A DNA stretch of 54,040 bases from Promethearchaeota archaeon (GCA_030605085.1 JAUWBH010000014.1:1-54040); one strand, 5' to 3'. Positions 27,301 through 36,204 are shown, counted from the stretch's first letter. The notes: a model not told the origin generated them from the sequence alone. Made by a program: numbers and translations.

Positions 27301-27834
27301 TTAGCGACCTCCTGTTTTAAACTTAAAAACTTGTATACACGAATCATTTCCAAGAGCCCGAGAAGCCTGTAAGTTATATGGTTCCAAGACAATTGAAGAC
27401 AGATTGTTTGATTCCTTACTAATAAGAGATATAAATTCAGAAACTAAGCCTAACAATATCTCACATCCACCTACATTTATATCATCGTAATGATACTTAC
27501 ATAAAGCACATTTATTATCTTTAACTCTTATCAGTTTCTCATCGCCGTGTACTTCTATTGAGACCGCACTCCCGACGATTTTTTGATAAATCGTCGAAAG
27601 AACATCTTTTACATTTAACAAAGTTACATCTTCTATGGGACTCCAGTAATTAATGAATGTTTGAGCTATATTTCTCCCCATTCTGCGCAATCTTTCTTTT
27701 ATTTCCGTCTCTCCGCAACCATTTTGAGTCATAAAACGCTCAAGATGATATATGCTATTGCGCATTTGATTCATGGTTGCCTCAGTGTCAATTAATAATG
27801 ATTTAGATTTGTTCATAATCCTTAACTTCCACAT
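27301..27834 (-). CDS. V4R/TRAPP-like domain protein, short form
   Basis: 177 residues (or 171 if started at M-N-K-S-K-S). After a helical N-terminal half come C-A-L-C-K-Y-H-Y and G-G-C-E-I-L-L-G-L, then E-P-Y-N-L-Q-A-S-R-A-L-G-N-D-S-C-I-Q-V-F-K-F. This spacing (Cys, G-x-L-x-G, then G-N-D-x-C-x-x-x-F) is V4R-like. The stop is 5 bases before the start of the long form, a typical co-translated pair. Exact ligand or partner unknown. Confidence 0.55.
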   Translation of the reverse strand: MWKLRIMNKSKSLLIDTEATMNQMRNSIYHLERFMTQNGCGETEIKERLRRMGRNIAQTFINYWSPIEDVTLLNVKDVLSTIYQKIVGSAVSIEVHGDEKLIRVKDNKCALCKYHYDDINVGGCEILLGLVSEFISLISKESNNLSSIVLEPYNLQASRALGNDSCIQVFKFKTGGR

Positions 27835-28057
27835 TTATTTTAAAGATTAATTTATAAATGAAAAATATCCATGTATTTTAATCTTTTTAATCTGAATCAA
27901 ATTATTATTAATATTTAATTATATGCGTAATTTACGGTATTTACTAAATTTTGTATAAATAGCAATGTTGAAATTCAAGACTAATTTTATTATAGACTTT
28001 AAAAAATTAAATATAAAATAAAATAAAAAAAAAGAGATCCACATAAATTCTCGTACT

Positions 28058-28459
28058 TTATATTTGTTCGATTATTTTCCGGAGCGTTTCCTCTCCTGCG
28101 GCTCCAACCATTATTCCTTTTTGTACAAGGGGTTGACCATCTACTTCAATAATTCCATCAACAAGCTTACCATCTTTAAAGAATAGCAAAGTAGGGATAG
28201 CTGTTATGCCAAACATATAGTGATTAAAGTTCCATAATTAAGAGCTTTAATTTTCACCTAAAGGTCTATTCTGGTCAAGATCTACTTGTATTAATTTAAA
28301 TAATCCCTCATCTCTAAGTTTATGTAAAATTGGTGCAACAAACTTACAAGGACCACACCATACGGTATATACATCAATTAACACGATTCCCTTATCTGCT
28401 TCTTCAGGGAGTTCAACATTAACCGATTTTAATTCCTCTATATTCATTTTTATAGTCAA
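28058..28459 (-). CDS. thioredoxin, interrupted by a 36-nt BHB intron
   Basis: The frame from ATG 28459 encodes a thioredoxin N-terminal half with W-C-G-P-C-K, then D-L-D-Q-N-R-P-L-G-E, and meets TAA at 28249-28247 and a second TAA at 28240-28238. In the same frame it resumes M-F-G-I-T-A-I-P-T-L-L-F-F-K-D-G (with the essential cis-Pro) and runs to 28058. Removing 28252-28217 joins G-E to M-F-G-I. The distance from D-Q-N to I-P-T then equals that in E. coli thioredoxin (17 residues, D to T). The spliced product is 121 residues. It should reduce protein disulfides in the cytosol. The C-terminal insert before the last helix is a little long. Confidence 0.85.
28217..28252 (-). other. BHB intron (36 nt) in the thioredoxin mRNA
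   Basis: Central helix: GGUG (28258-28255) with CACU (28222-28219), one G-U. Bulges: AA|A (28254-28252) and AU|A (28218-28216). Inner helix: AUUAAAG (28251-28245) with CUUUAAU (28229-28223), seven perfect pairs, 15-nt loop. The outer helix is weak (A-U and U-G only). Cutting after the second bulge base on each side removes exactly 36 nt between codons GAA and AUG and deletes both stops. Confidence 0.85.
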
Positions 28460-28753
28460 TTTTTTAGATCTATTTTGATATAATAATTAATAGAAAAATA
28501 AAGTTTTACTCCTATATTTGTATCTATTGATTTGATTGCTTTTTAATTTTTGATTTTTAAAATATTAAGAAAAAATGTGATCATTTTTAAAAATATTTGA
28601 AAGTTAATAATGTTTTATCCTACGAAAAGTAGTTTTTAAATCAACAAAAATTAATGATTTAATTAAAAAAAATAAAAAGTTAGGATTTATATCATCTTTC
28701 TTTTAAAAAGATTTTTTTTATCCAATCTGGCAACATAAAACCGATTTGAACTA

Positions 28754-28917
28754 CCACTCGCTAAAGCGTGTGGATTCCTAATTCACAGAAAACAGCTCGT
28801 AAAGATTCGGGGAATCGTGCCAAGTCTTACGCTTTCTCCAAAGGCTTAACTTCCCGCTATTCCATCGGTAGAATTCCGTTTCTTTTTGTAGTCGTTGATG
28901 ATCCGACCAAAGAATAG
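28754..28917 (-). pseudogene. TnpB (IS200/IS605-type) C-terminal remnant with right-end hairpin
   Basis: On the minus strand the sequence reads T-T-K-R-N-G-I-L-P-M-E, stop, R-E-V-K-P-L-E-K-A, stop, D-L-A-R-F-P-E-S-L-R, ending C-E-L-G-I-H-T-L. This is the usual C-terminal tail of TnpB proteins, broken by two stops. Just past it, CCACTCGCT (28754-28762) and AGCGTGTGG (28765-28773) form a nearly perfect hairpin, as at the right ends of these elements. No TnpA or left end is present. The patch is much GC-richer than its surroundings. Confidence 0.65.
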
Positions 28918-28989
28918 GAATTAATTGTAATATATTTTAAGAGAATTTAAAAAAAAGGAGTGCGAAGATTTAGTGAATTCTCCTCAAGC

Positions 28990-29757
28990 TCAATTCATCA
29001 CCTTCCTAAAGAGAAGGTGTTTTCTTGAGCGGTCAGGATAAAATTCTATTGAACTTGAGATTAAAACTATTCTACCTATTACATTAATTATTAACACAGG
29101 GATTGCTGCCTCTATTACTGTGCCGAATATAATAGATATAAAAGCTATTAAGAGAAATCTTCCTTTCAGATTAATTTCTGGATTGTCTGATTTTAAGGCT
29201 TTTCCTGTAAACCACAAACTGAGTATTACGAATATTACCAAAATTATTAAGATATGAATGGAAAATATTGGAGGAAATTCTATACGAAAAGTTCCCGTAA
29301 ACGTTCCGATATAAGATGTATCTGTAAAGACTAAAATTAGAAAGAATATCTCAAAAATGAGAGCAACTGTTAAACCGAAGATCGCAATTAATTTTTGATT
29401 TTGTATCTTTACATTCATAAATTTAGCTATGGAAAGTACCCAGCATACTGCAGTAAAAGAAACAAACCCTAGATTGATAATAAAAAAGATTTGCTCACTA
29501 AGAGGAGTATTTACAATAATTACCATAAGAAAAGAAATCGCAATCGGTAACCAAGGTAATGCTAACCCAATAAAAGTAATTCCAACTAAGATCAATTCAG
29601 GTTTCCTATATTTGAGATATTTAGAAATTATAATTAGCGATAATATTAATGTAATACCAGAGAATATTAAGCTAAATATTCCCTGTAAATATTCCTCTAA
29701 ATTCCATTTAAAAACACTAAATTCGTTAAATAAGATATTAATGAAGAGACATAACAA
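28990..29757 (-). CDS. seven-helix membrane protein, unknown function
   Basis: 255 residues with about seven evenly spaced hydrophobic helices and short loops, ending in a basic tail (S-I-E-F-Y-P-D-R-S-R-K-H). The layout resembles 7-TM sensory input modules, but there is no attached signalling domain and no retinal-type Lys can be assigned. Proteins of this look are common in Lokiarchaeia. Family not recognised. Confidence 0.6.
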   Translation of the reverse strand: MLCLFINILFNEFSVFKWNLEEYLQGIFSLIFSGITLILSLIIISKYLKYRKPELILVGITFIGLALPWLPIAISFLMVIIVNTPLSEQIFFIINLGFVSFTAVCWVLSIAKFMNVKIQNQKLIAIFGLTVALIFEIFFLILVFTDTSYIGTFTGTFRIEFPPIFSIHILIILVIFVILSLWFTGKALKSDNPEINLKGRFLLIAFISIIFGTVIEAAIPVLIINVIGRIVLISSSIEFYPDRSRKHLLFRKVMN

Positions 29758-29967
29758 TAATAATTTATAGTTTTTTGTTTGTAGTTATTTGTATTAGGAA
29801 TAAAACCCATTTAATTAGATGATTTGTTGAAAAAAAAGATAAACTTAAAAAAGCTTTTATCGAATTTAAGCTTAAAATTTAATTATAAACTTTTTTAATT
29901 ATCAATAATTTGTAATCTTGACATTATAAAATATTGAATAATAACTTAAAAAATTAGATTTATTAAA

Positions 29968-30471
29968 ATGGCAACTATAGATTTTAATTTTAGGAACCAA
30001 ATTCTAGGCAACGACATCGGCGGAACTTTAAGCTATTGTTATCAATGCGCAACTTGTAGTGGAGCGTGTCCAGTAGCACAAGTTACTGAGGGCAGGTATA
30101 ATCCACGCCGACTAATTTTAGATGCTTTATTGGGACTCAAAGAGAAAATTTTTGGACCTGAAAATGCGTTTAATATTTGGGGTTGTACAGTGTGCGATAC
30201 TTGCGACGAAGTTTGTCCTCAAAAGGTTGAACTTACAGAGATCTTTATAATTTTAAAAAATATGAGCATAGAAAGAGGAGAAGCTCCTGAACATTATACT
30301 GGTCAAGCATCAATGGTATTGGAGCATGGTAAAGCAATACCAATGCAACCTGCGATTGAAAGGAGACGTGAACAATTAGGATTACCTAAAATAATGGCTC
30401 CCGATGTAAATGAAGTGCAAAAGCTTTTAGCGGCAACAAAGTTATCAGAAAAACTTCCTAAGAAAGAGTAA
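29968..30471 (+). CDS. hdrC: heterodisulfide reductase subunit C-like iron-sulfur protein
   Basis: 167 residues. Two complete 4Fe-4S motifs are visible: C-Y-Q-C-A-T-C-S-G-A-C-P (about 22-33) and C-T-V-C-D-T-C-D-E-V-C-P (about 72-83). The R-Y-N-P-R-R segment between them is typical of HdrC. HdrC passes electrons between HdrB and a flavin partner. Neither HdrB nor HdrA is adjacent, so it is a stand-alone copy. TATAAACT near 29884 may be its promoter. Confidence 0.85.
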   Translation: MATIDFNFRNQILGNDIGGTLSYCYQCATCSGACPVAQVTEGRYNPRRLILDALLGLKEKIFGPENAFNIWGCTVCDTCDEVCPQKVELTEIFIILKNMSIERGEAPEHYTGQASMVLEHGKAIPMQPAIERRREQLGLPKIMAPDVNEVQKLLAATKLSEKLPKKE

Positions 30472-30596
30472 TTTTTTTCAAATTTCTTCTTATTATAATT
30501 ATTTTCGTTAGGAATTTAAAGATTTTAAAACTTAATTGTATTATACTATTTATTTCAATTTCTAAATTAGAAATTTCTTATATGAGGTAATTTAAG

Positions 30597-31364
30597 TTGA
30601 GAAAACCTATAATAGGAGGTAATTGGAAAATGAATAGGGGTTCTCCAGCAGAAGCTAAAGAAATGCTGGAAAAGCTTATTCCTTTAGTAAAAGATATCAA
30701 AAGAGTTGAGGTAGTAATTTGCGCTCCTTTTACAGCGCTTCCTATCGCATACAATACGATTAAAGATACTAATATTAAGTTAGGAGCTCAAAATATGCAT
30801 TTTGAAGAGAGAGGCGCGTTTACTGGTGAAATATCTCCAATATTTTTAAAATCTGTGGGATGTGAATATGTTCTCTTGGGACACAGCGATAGAAGAGAAA
30901 TTTTTAAAGAATCTGATGAAATAGTTAATAAAAAGCTTAAAAAAGCGCTGTCCATAGGATTAAAACCTATTGTGTGTATTGGAGAACATTTAAAAGAAAG
31001 GGAAGCGGGAAAAACAAAAGAAATTGTACAAAACCAAATGTATAACACATTTAAGGATCTTTCTAAAAAAGACTTGATTAAAACAATTATAGCGTATGAA
31101 CCAATATGGGCAATTGGTACTGGAAAAACGGCTACTCCAGAGCAGGCAGAAGAAATTCACTCTTTTATACGCGAATTTATAGCTAAAAATTACGCCCAAG
31201 AAACCGCAGATTTAATTAGAATTCAATATGGTGGATCAATTAACCCGGATAATGCTTTAGAGCTATTCAAACAAGTAAATGTAGATGGTGGTTTAGTTGG
31301 AGGTGCCTCTCTAAAGGCAGATTCGTTTTCACAAATTATAAAAGCTGCTGATATAAAGAATTAA
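30597..31364 (+). CDS. tpiA: triosephosphate isomerase, bacterial/eukaryotic type
   Basis: 255 residues from a TTG start, preceded by TATGAGGTAA. Catalytic elements: G-N-W-K-M-N, G-H-S-D-R-R, and A-Y-E-P-I-W-A-I-G-T-G-K with the loop-6 motif, then Q-Y-G-G-S-I-N-P. It interconverts DHAP and glyceraldehyde-3-phosphate. Typical archaeal TIMs are about 225 residues and lack several of these helices. This one has the full 250-residue bacterial layout with S-D-R-R, so it was probably acquired from bacteria. Confidence 0.95.
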   Translation: MRKPIIGGNWKMNRGSPAEAKEMLEKLIPLVKDIKRVEVVICAPFTALPIAYNTIKDTNIKLGAQNMHFEERGAFTGEISPIFLKSVGCEYVLLGHSDRREIFKESDEIVNKKLKKALSIGLKPIVCIGEHLKEREAGKTKEIVQNQMYNTFKDLSKKDLIKTIIAYEPIWAIGTGKTATPEQAEEIHSFIREFIAKNYAQETADLIRIQYGGSINPDNALELFKQVNVDGGLVGGASLKADSFSQIIKAADIKN

Positions 31365-31394
31365 AAGTTTCCATTTGGTATCGTTTAAAATTAT

Positions 31395-32247
31395 CTAACC
31401 AAGTACCAAATTGAATCTTGTTGTAAGTTTCAATGGAAATTCACCCAAATAAGACTGAGCATCAGCAAATAAGAGGTAAAAATACGGTTCAAACAAGCTT
31501 TCAACAGTTACTCCAATACTGCTGTTTATAATATAAACCCATACTTGATTTTTGTTATAAAAACTTTGGCGATATTTCCATTCCATAGGATCTATGCCCG
31601 GAATCTCTCCAATATTTCTTAAAATTATCTCAATATCTTTAAAAGAATATTTACCAAAAACAATAATGGGAGAAAGGTCAAAAGAGGTAATAACTATACT
31701 ATATAATCCATACTTTCCCATTTCTTCCAAAAAATTATTTGCTAAAACGCGTATTTCTGATTGATTATTTAAAACACGAGTTCTTGCGGCTGCATCTGTT
31801 AATATCTCAATAATCCCTTGTTTTTCTTTGTTATTAATCTTATCTGCTGATTCAAGAGGGATTTTTGAAGAGATAATTGTATTATATATTAAATTAATTT
31901 TTTCTCTAATAGATTTGTGGAGAAGATATGTTTCCGTTTGAGTTGTTATTAAAACTTTTCCTTTATACTTTTTTTCGTCCTCTCGTTGCCGATTGTTATC
32001 TTTAAAAGACTTAAACTCGAGTGTTTTAATTTTTTTATCCATATTTTTAGCAAATTCAAACAAAGCAGATATTAAACCTGCATTTAATTCAAAACGCGAG
32101 TTATATGAAATTTCACGAGGTTTTTTTTTTTTCAGTAAAATCAAAAAATCTCTGAAATAATTTTATTCCCTTAGGTAAATTTTTGATTTTTTTTTCATAG
32201 TAAGGAAAACCGGTGCTAGTAATAATTGAGATATTATATATAGTCAT
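31395..32247 (-). pseudogene. longin-like domain protein with a one-base frame break
   Basis: The upstream frame, from ATG 32247, encodes a longin-like first strand (M-T-I-Y-N-I-S-I-I-T-S-T-G-F-P-Y) and reads to F-D-F-T-E-K-K-K. The downstream frame carries F-E-L-N-A-G-L-I-S-A-L-F-E-F-A and continues to 31395. The switch is in an A12 run (T12 on the plus strand, 32121-32132). Removing one A gives one open frame of 283 residues. Longin-like proteins pair with Roadblock-type proteins and small GTPases. The break could be a base-calling error, slippage or real damage. Confidence 0.7.
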
Positions 32248-32395
32248 ATCGTAATTAGTTTCTTATATATAAAACATTTAAATAATTTAAGAGAATCAAT
32301 TTTAATACTATGAATATAATTTAAATAATCATATTTAAAAGAATTTTGATCAAAAAGTTAAGAGAATTCCCATTTTTCTAAAAATAAATCCTGTA

Positions 32396-32998
32396 TTAAT
32401 ATGAGACATCTACTAGCTCGTGTCCTCTAATTTTGAATTGCCGATCAAAATAAAGAAGTATAGCGTGACCAGAATGGTTATAAACAAGAGGGATATTTGT
32501 CTTTTCAGAACTTTCAATTAAAGAATTTTTTACTATAACTGGAATAGTCTTGTTGCAGCCTTTACAATTTACTAATCTTGTTTTGATTAAATTAAGATTC
32601 TCGAAATTTTTTAAAGCATTTTCAACTGTATGGGCAAAAGCATTGAAGATATCACATTGATCTCCAAAACACGACAATAATAGTGATTCGTCGTATGTTT
32701 CGAAAAATTTTTTAATTAAATACTCTAAAATTGCCTCTAACAATTGTGTTTGAATTTCTGGACTAGCTCCTATTGAAAATATATTATCTTTTTTTAAATA
32801 ATATACAAGTTTCAAATCAATTTTTAGAATAGTGTAAAAGACTCCTTCTGTGGCAGCGGCAGCATTTCTTGTCATTTTTACATCGAATATATTAGCTTTT
32901 TGAAATGATTTCGATGTCCAATTAAAAAATGAATCGTTCGACTGGTATCTACCTAGATTGAAGAAATATATATCGGTTAATAAATCAAAGTTAATCAT
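32396..32998 (-). CDS. longin-like protein with C-terminal zinc ribbon
   Basis: 200 residues. The opening M-I-N-F-D-L-L-T-D-I-Y-F-F-N-L-G and the middle part (two strands then L-L-E-A-I-L-E-Y-L-I-K-K-F-F) resemble longin-like folds. Then come C-K-G-C-N-K-T-I-P and P-L-V-Y-N-H-S-G-H-A-I-L-L-Y-F-D. The Cys pair plus His pair probably binds zinc. It is the neighbour of another longin-like gene on the same strand, which supports a shared GTPase-regulation context. No enzymatic site seen. Confidence 0.5.
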   Translation of the reverse strand: MINFDLLTDIYFFNLGRYQSNDSFFNWTSKSFQKANIFDVKMTRNAAAATEGVFYTILKIDLKLVYYLKKDNIFSIGASPEIQTQLLEAILEYLIKKFFETYDESLLLSCFGDQCDIFNAFAHTVENALKNFENLNLIKTRLVNCKGCNKTIPVIVKNSLIESSEKTNIPLVYNHSGHAILLYFDRQFKIRGHELVDVSY

Positions 32999-33065
32999 AA
33001 TGAAATCTCAACTCAATTAATATTAATAATGAATTGCGTAATAATTTTTAGTATAAAAAAAATTA

Positions 33066-35858
33066 TTATAAAATTATTATAGCAGGCCTTCCTGGAAGTG
33101 CATGACTCGCTTTTGCCTCTTTTGAATTTTTTTCAAGTTGTATTTCAATAGTACACCTGTATTTTTTCTCTAAAATAGGTTTTATGTCCGAGAAGAATTC
33201 GAATTCTTGATTCGTAGATAACGAGAATTTAGGATATTTTCCTACATTTTTTAAGATGTTTCCAATGGTTTGATTAATGATCTTACCATGTTCTTTCAGA
33301 TCCTTTTCTTGCATAACCTTCTTCATTATTTCTCCTTGATTTTTCGTTTTTTCTACTAATGACATAACAATTTTATAAAATTTGAATTTCCAATCGTCAG
33401 CAACAACGATTTCAATTTTGTCTATTTTCTCCTTTACTTTTTTCCTTATTAAAGCAATATTATTGATATCATCCATTATATTATTCATAAATTTCCATTT
33501 AAAATTAGATTCCTCAGTAAGTATTTTCCCATCAAATTTAGGCCACGAGGCGAGGCTGACATAACCTTTTTTGCTCATTATCTCCCAAATTTCTTCTGTA
33601 ATATGGGGTGCAATTGGATGAAGTAATAAAGTCAATTTATCCCTACATTCTTCAAAGATTTCTTTATTTGCACCTTCAAGCTTGTACTTATTTAATTCTG
33701 AAGAAAATTGTACAATATCGTTTACCGCGTTTCTAATTGCGATTTTATTAAGATTTTCAGTTACATTTTTAATCGTTTTATTTAAAATATAGGTAATTAT
33801 AGTATCCCTAACTGTTTTTTCTTTCCGAAAAGTAGGGGGGGGTTCTGCTAAAAGTTGAAATGTATTTTTCATAAACTTATTCGCAAAGCCAACTCCCTCA
33901 TCTGACCACTCCAAACCTGAAGATGGACTTGCTCCAAACAGAATGAAAAATCTAGCTGCGTCTGCTCCATACTTATCCATAATTTCATTTGGATCAACAG
34001 TATTACCATAACTTTTGCTCATCTTCACGCTTTTCAACTTATATTCTGTACCACATAGTTTACACATTTTGTCTTGCATCTCTGCTTTCATTGCAAATCT
34101 ATCACATTTTGGACAATAAGGATGTGCCTTATTGATCATCCCTTGAGTTAATAATCTCTGAAAAGGTTCGTCAAATTTTTGTAATCCTAAGTCCCGGGCT
34201 ACTTTTGTGAAAAATCTAGCATATATTAGATGCATTACGGCATGTTCTATTCCACCAATATATTGATCAACATTTCCCCAATAATTTACGATAGCCTTAT
34301 TATAGGGTACATCATTTTCAACCGAAGGGGGATCGCAGAAAGCAAAGAAATACCAAGAACTATCAATAAATGTATCCATTGTATCAGTCTCTCGTCTTCC
34401 CTGTTTATCGCACTTAGGACATTTAGCGTTTAAAAAACTCTTGCTTGTTTCTAAAGGGTTACCAGAACCAGTAAATTTAACATCCTTAGGTAAAAATACT
34501 GGCAGATCCTCATAAGGCACTGGTACTGTTCCACAATCTTCGCAATAAATAATTGGTATAGGACAACCCCAATAACGTTGGCGAGAGATACCCCAATCTC
34601 TCAATTTATAATTTATTGTTTCGTATCCAAATCCAATTTTATCTAATTTTTCTGTGATTGCATTTATTGCATTTCGATTCTCCATTCCGTTAAATTCCTC
34701 AGAATTTATTAGTATTCCATCTCCTTCATAAGCACGAGTCATCTTTTCAACATTTAACTCATAATCATGAGGCTGTATTACGATTTTAATAGATACACCG
34801 TATTTTTTTGCGAATTCAAAATCTCTTTGGTCATGAGCTGGAACCGCCATGACTGCACCCGCACCATACTCGTATATAACGAAGTTCGAGATATATACGG
34901 GGATCTCCTCTTTGATTATAGAATTTACGCAATACTTTCCAATAAACATCCCTTTCTTTTCAATTTCAATATCAGTTCTTTCGAATTTGTTCTCTTTCAT
35001 AACTTCGTTGTAAAGTTTTTCAAATTCCTCCTCGTATTCTGTGCCTGTAACCCATTCACGAACCCATGGATGCTCAGGGGCGAATATCATAAATGTTACA
35101 CCATAGAGAGTGTCAGGTCTTGTTGTAAAAATATCTATCGTTCTATCTTCTCCAACTATAGGAAATTTAATAATAGAACCCTCAGACTTAGAGATCCAGT
35201 TTCGCTGCATGATTTTCACTTTTTCCGGCCAATCTACCGTATTCAGACCATCCAAAAGCTCATCTGCATATTCTTTGATCTTTAAAAACCACTGTGTTAA
35301 GTATTTTTGTTCTACATCGTTATTACATCGCCAGCATTTCCCTCCTTGCGCTTGTTCATTTGCAAGGACAGTTACACATTTTGGATACCAGTTTACATAA
35401 CTCTCTTGCCTATAAGCTAGTCCTTTTTCATACATCTTAAGGAAGAACCATTGATCCCATTTATAATAATTAGGGTTGTGACTGAATAGTTCTCGAGTCC
35501 AATCATATGAAAGACCAATACGTTTTTGCTGATTTTTCATCGTATTTATATTTTTATCAGTCCATTCTTCAGGATTAGCACCATGATCAATCGCAGCGTT
35601 TTCAGCGGGCATACCAAAGCTATCATAGCCTGTCGGGTAAAGAATATTAAAGCCGTTCATACGTTTAAATCTCGCGTAACAATCACCAATAGTATAATTT
35701 CGAAGATGACCCATATGAAGCTTTCCAGAAGGATAAGGGTACATTTCCAGCACGTAATATTTCTTTTTCTTTGGATCTTTCTTTACCTCAAATATTTTAT
35801 CCTTTTCCCATCGTTCTTGCCATTTCTTTTCAATTGTTTGAGGATCGTAATCTATCAT
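33066..35858 (-). CDS. leuS: leucyl-tRNA synthetase, bacterial type
   Basis: 930 residues. Class I signatures: H-M-G-H-L-R-N-Y near residue 48 and K-M-S-K-S about two thirds along. The editing domain has T-T-R-P-D-T-L-Y-G and M-A-V-P-A-H-D-Q-R-D-F, and a zinc knuckle follows C-W-R-C. The start Y-D-P-Q-T-I-E-K-K-W, the M-P-A-E-N-A-A segment and the position of the editing insert match bacterial LeuRS, not the archaeal/eukaryotic one. It charges tRNA-Leu. As an essential enzyme of bacterial type in an archaeal setting, it is likely acquired. Confidence 0.92.
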   Translation of the reverse strand: MIDYDPQTIEKKWQERWEKDKIFEVKKDPKKKKYYVLEMYPYPSGKLHMGHLRNYTIGDCYARFKRMNGFNILYPTGYDSFGMPAENAAIDHGANPEEWTDKNINTMKNQQKRIGLSYDWTRELFSHNPNYYKWDQWFFLKMYEKGLAYRQESYVNWYPKCVTVLANEQAQGGKCWRCNNDVEQKYLTQWFLKIKEYADELLDGLNTVDWPEKVKIMQRNWISKSEGSIIKFPIVGEDRTIDIFTTRPDTLYGVTFMIFAPEHPWVREWVTGTEYEEEFEKLYNEVMKENKFERTDIEIEKKGMFIGKYCVNSIIKEEIPVYISNFVIYEYGAGAVMAVPAHDQRDFEFAKKYGVSIKIVIQPHDYELNVEKMTRAYEGDGILINSEEFNGMENRNAINAITEKLDKIGFGYETINYKLRDWGISRQRYWGCPIPIIYCEDCGTVPVPYEDLPVFLPKDVKFTGSGNPLETSKSFLNAKCPKCDKQGRRETDTMDTFIDSSWYFFAFCDPPSVENDVPYNKAIVNYWGNVDQYIGGIEHAVMHLIYARFFTKVARDLGLQKFDEPFQRLLTQGMINKAHPYCPKCDRFAMKAEMQDKMCKLCGTEYKLKSVKMSKSYGNTVDPNEIMDKYGADAARFFILFGASPSSGLEWSDEGVGFANKFMKNTFQLLAEPPPTFRKEKTVRDTIITYILNKTIKNVTENLNKIAIRNAVNDIVQFSSELNKYKLEGANKEIFEECRDKLTLLLHPIAPHITEEIWEIMSKKGYVSLASWPKFDGKILTEESNFKWKFMNNIMDDINNIALIRKKVKEKIDKIEIVVADDWKFKFYKIVMSLVEKTKNQGEIMKKVMQEKDLKEHGKIINQTIGNILKNVGKYPKFSLSTNQEFEFFSDIKPILEKKYRCTIEIQLEKNSKEAKASHALPGRPAIIIL

Positions 35859-35993
35859 TTTAATCTAACCAAATTTTTTCAAATTTTTTGCATATTTATA
35901 TTTAGGTTTTTTTTGTTTTATTTTTTAATTTTTTAATTTTTTAATTTTTTTTCGAAAGATCATTTAACCTCTTTCATATAATATTCATGTACC

Positions 35994-36046
35994 AAGCAAA
36001 CAAATCCGTGGCAATTTTATAAGAAAAAGGTCAGATTCGCTTGCTT
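35994..36046 (-). promoter_or_regulatory. hairpin in the leader of leuS
   Basis: In the gene-free stretch 35859-36204, the minus strand can form a 13-bp helix (AAGCAAGCGAAUC with GAUUUGUUUGCUU, two G-U pairs) around a 27-nt loop, about 140 nt before the leuS start. On the plus strand the same pairs are A-C mismatches, so the helix is specific to the leuS sense. The rest of the gap is A/T runs (35908-35952) and nothing else recognisable. Confidence 0.35.
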
Positions 36047-36204
36047 ACTTCATAATAATAAAACTAACCCTAAGAGTTGTAAATCCAATGGGTTTTTCAT
36101 ATTATTATTATTTGAAATCATTATTATAAATCATAAAATTAAACTAAGTTATAAATTTTTTCCTATAATAATCTTTAAACCATAAAACTCAAGTAAAAAT
36201 CGAT

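Noticed and set aside
27297..27392. Upstream start for the long V4R-like gene inside the short one
   Set aside because: A strong AGGAGGT site sits just before ATG 27296, and the extra residues overlap the coding end of the previous gene.
35859..36204. T-box riboswitch in front of leuS
   Set aside because: There is no T-box consensus, no specifier loop could be placed, and T-boxes are not known from archaea.
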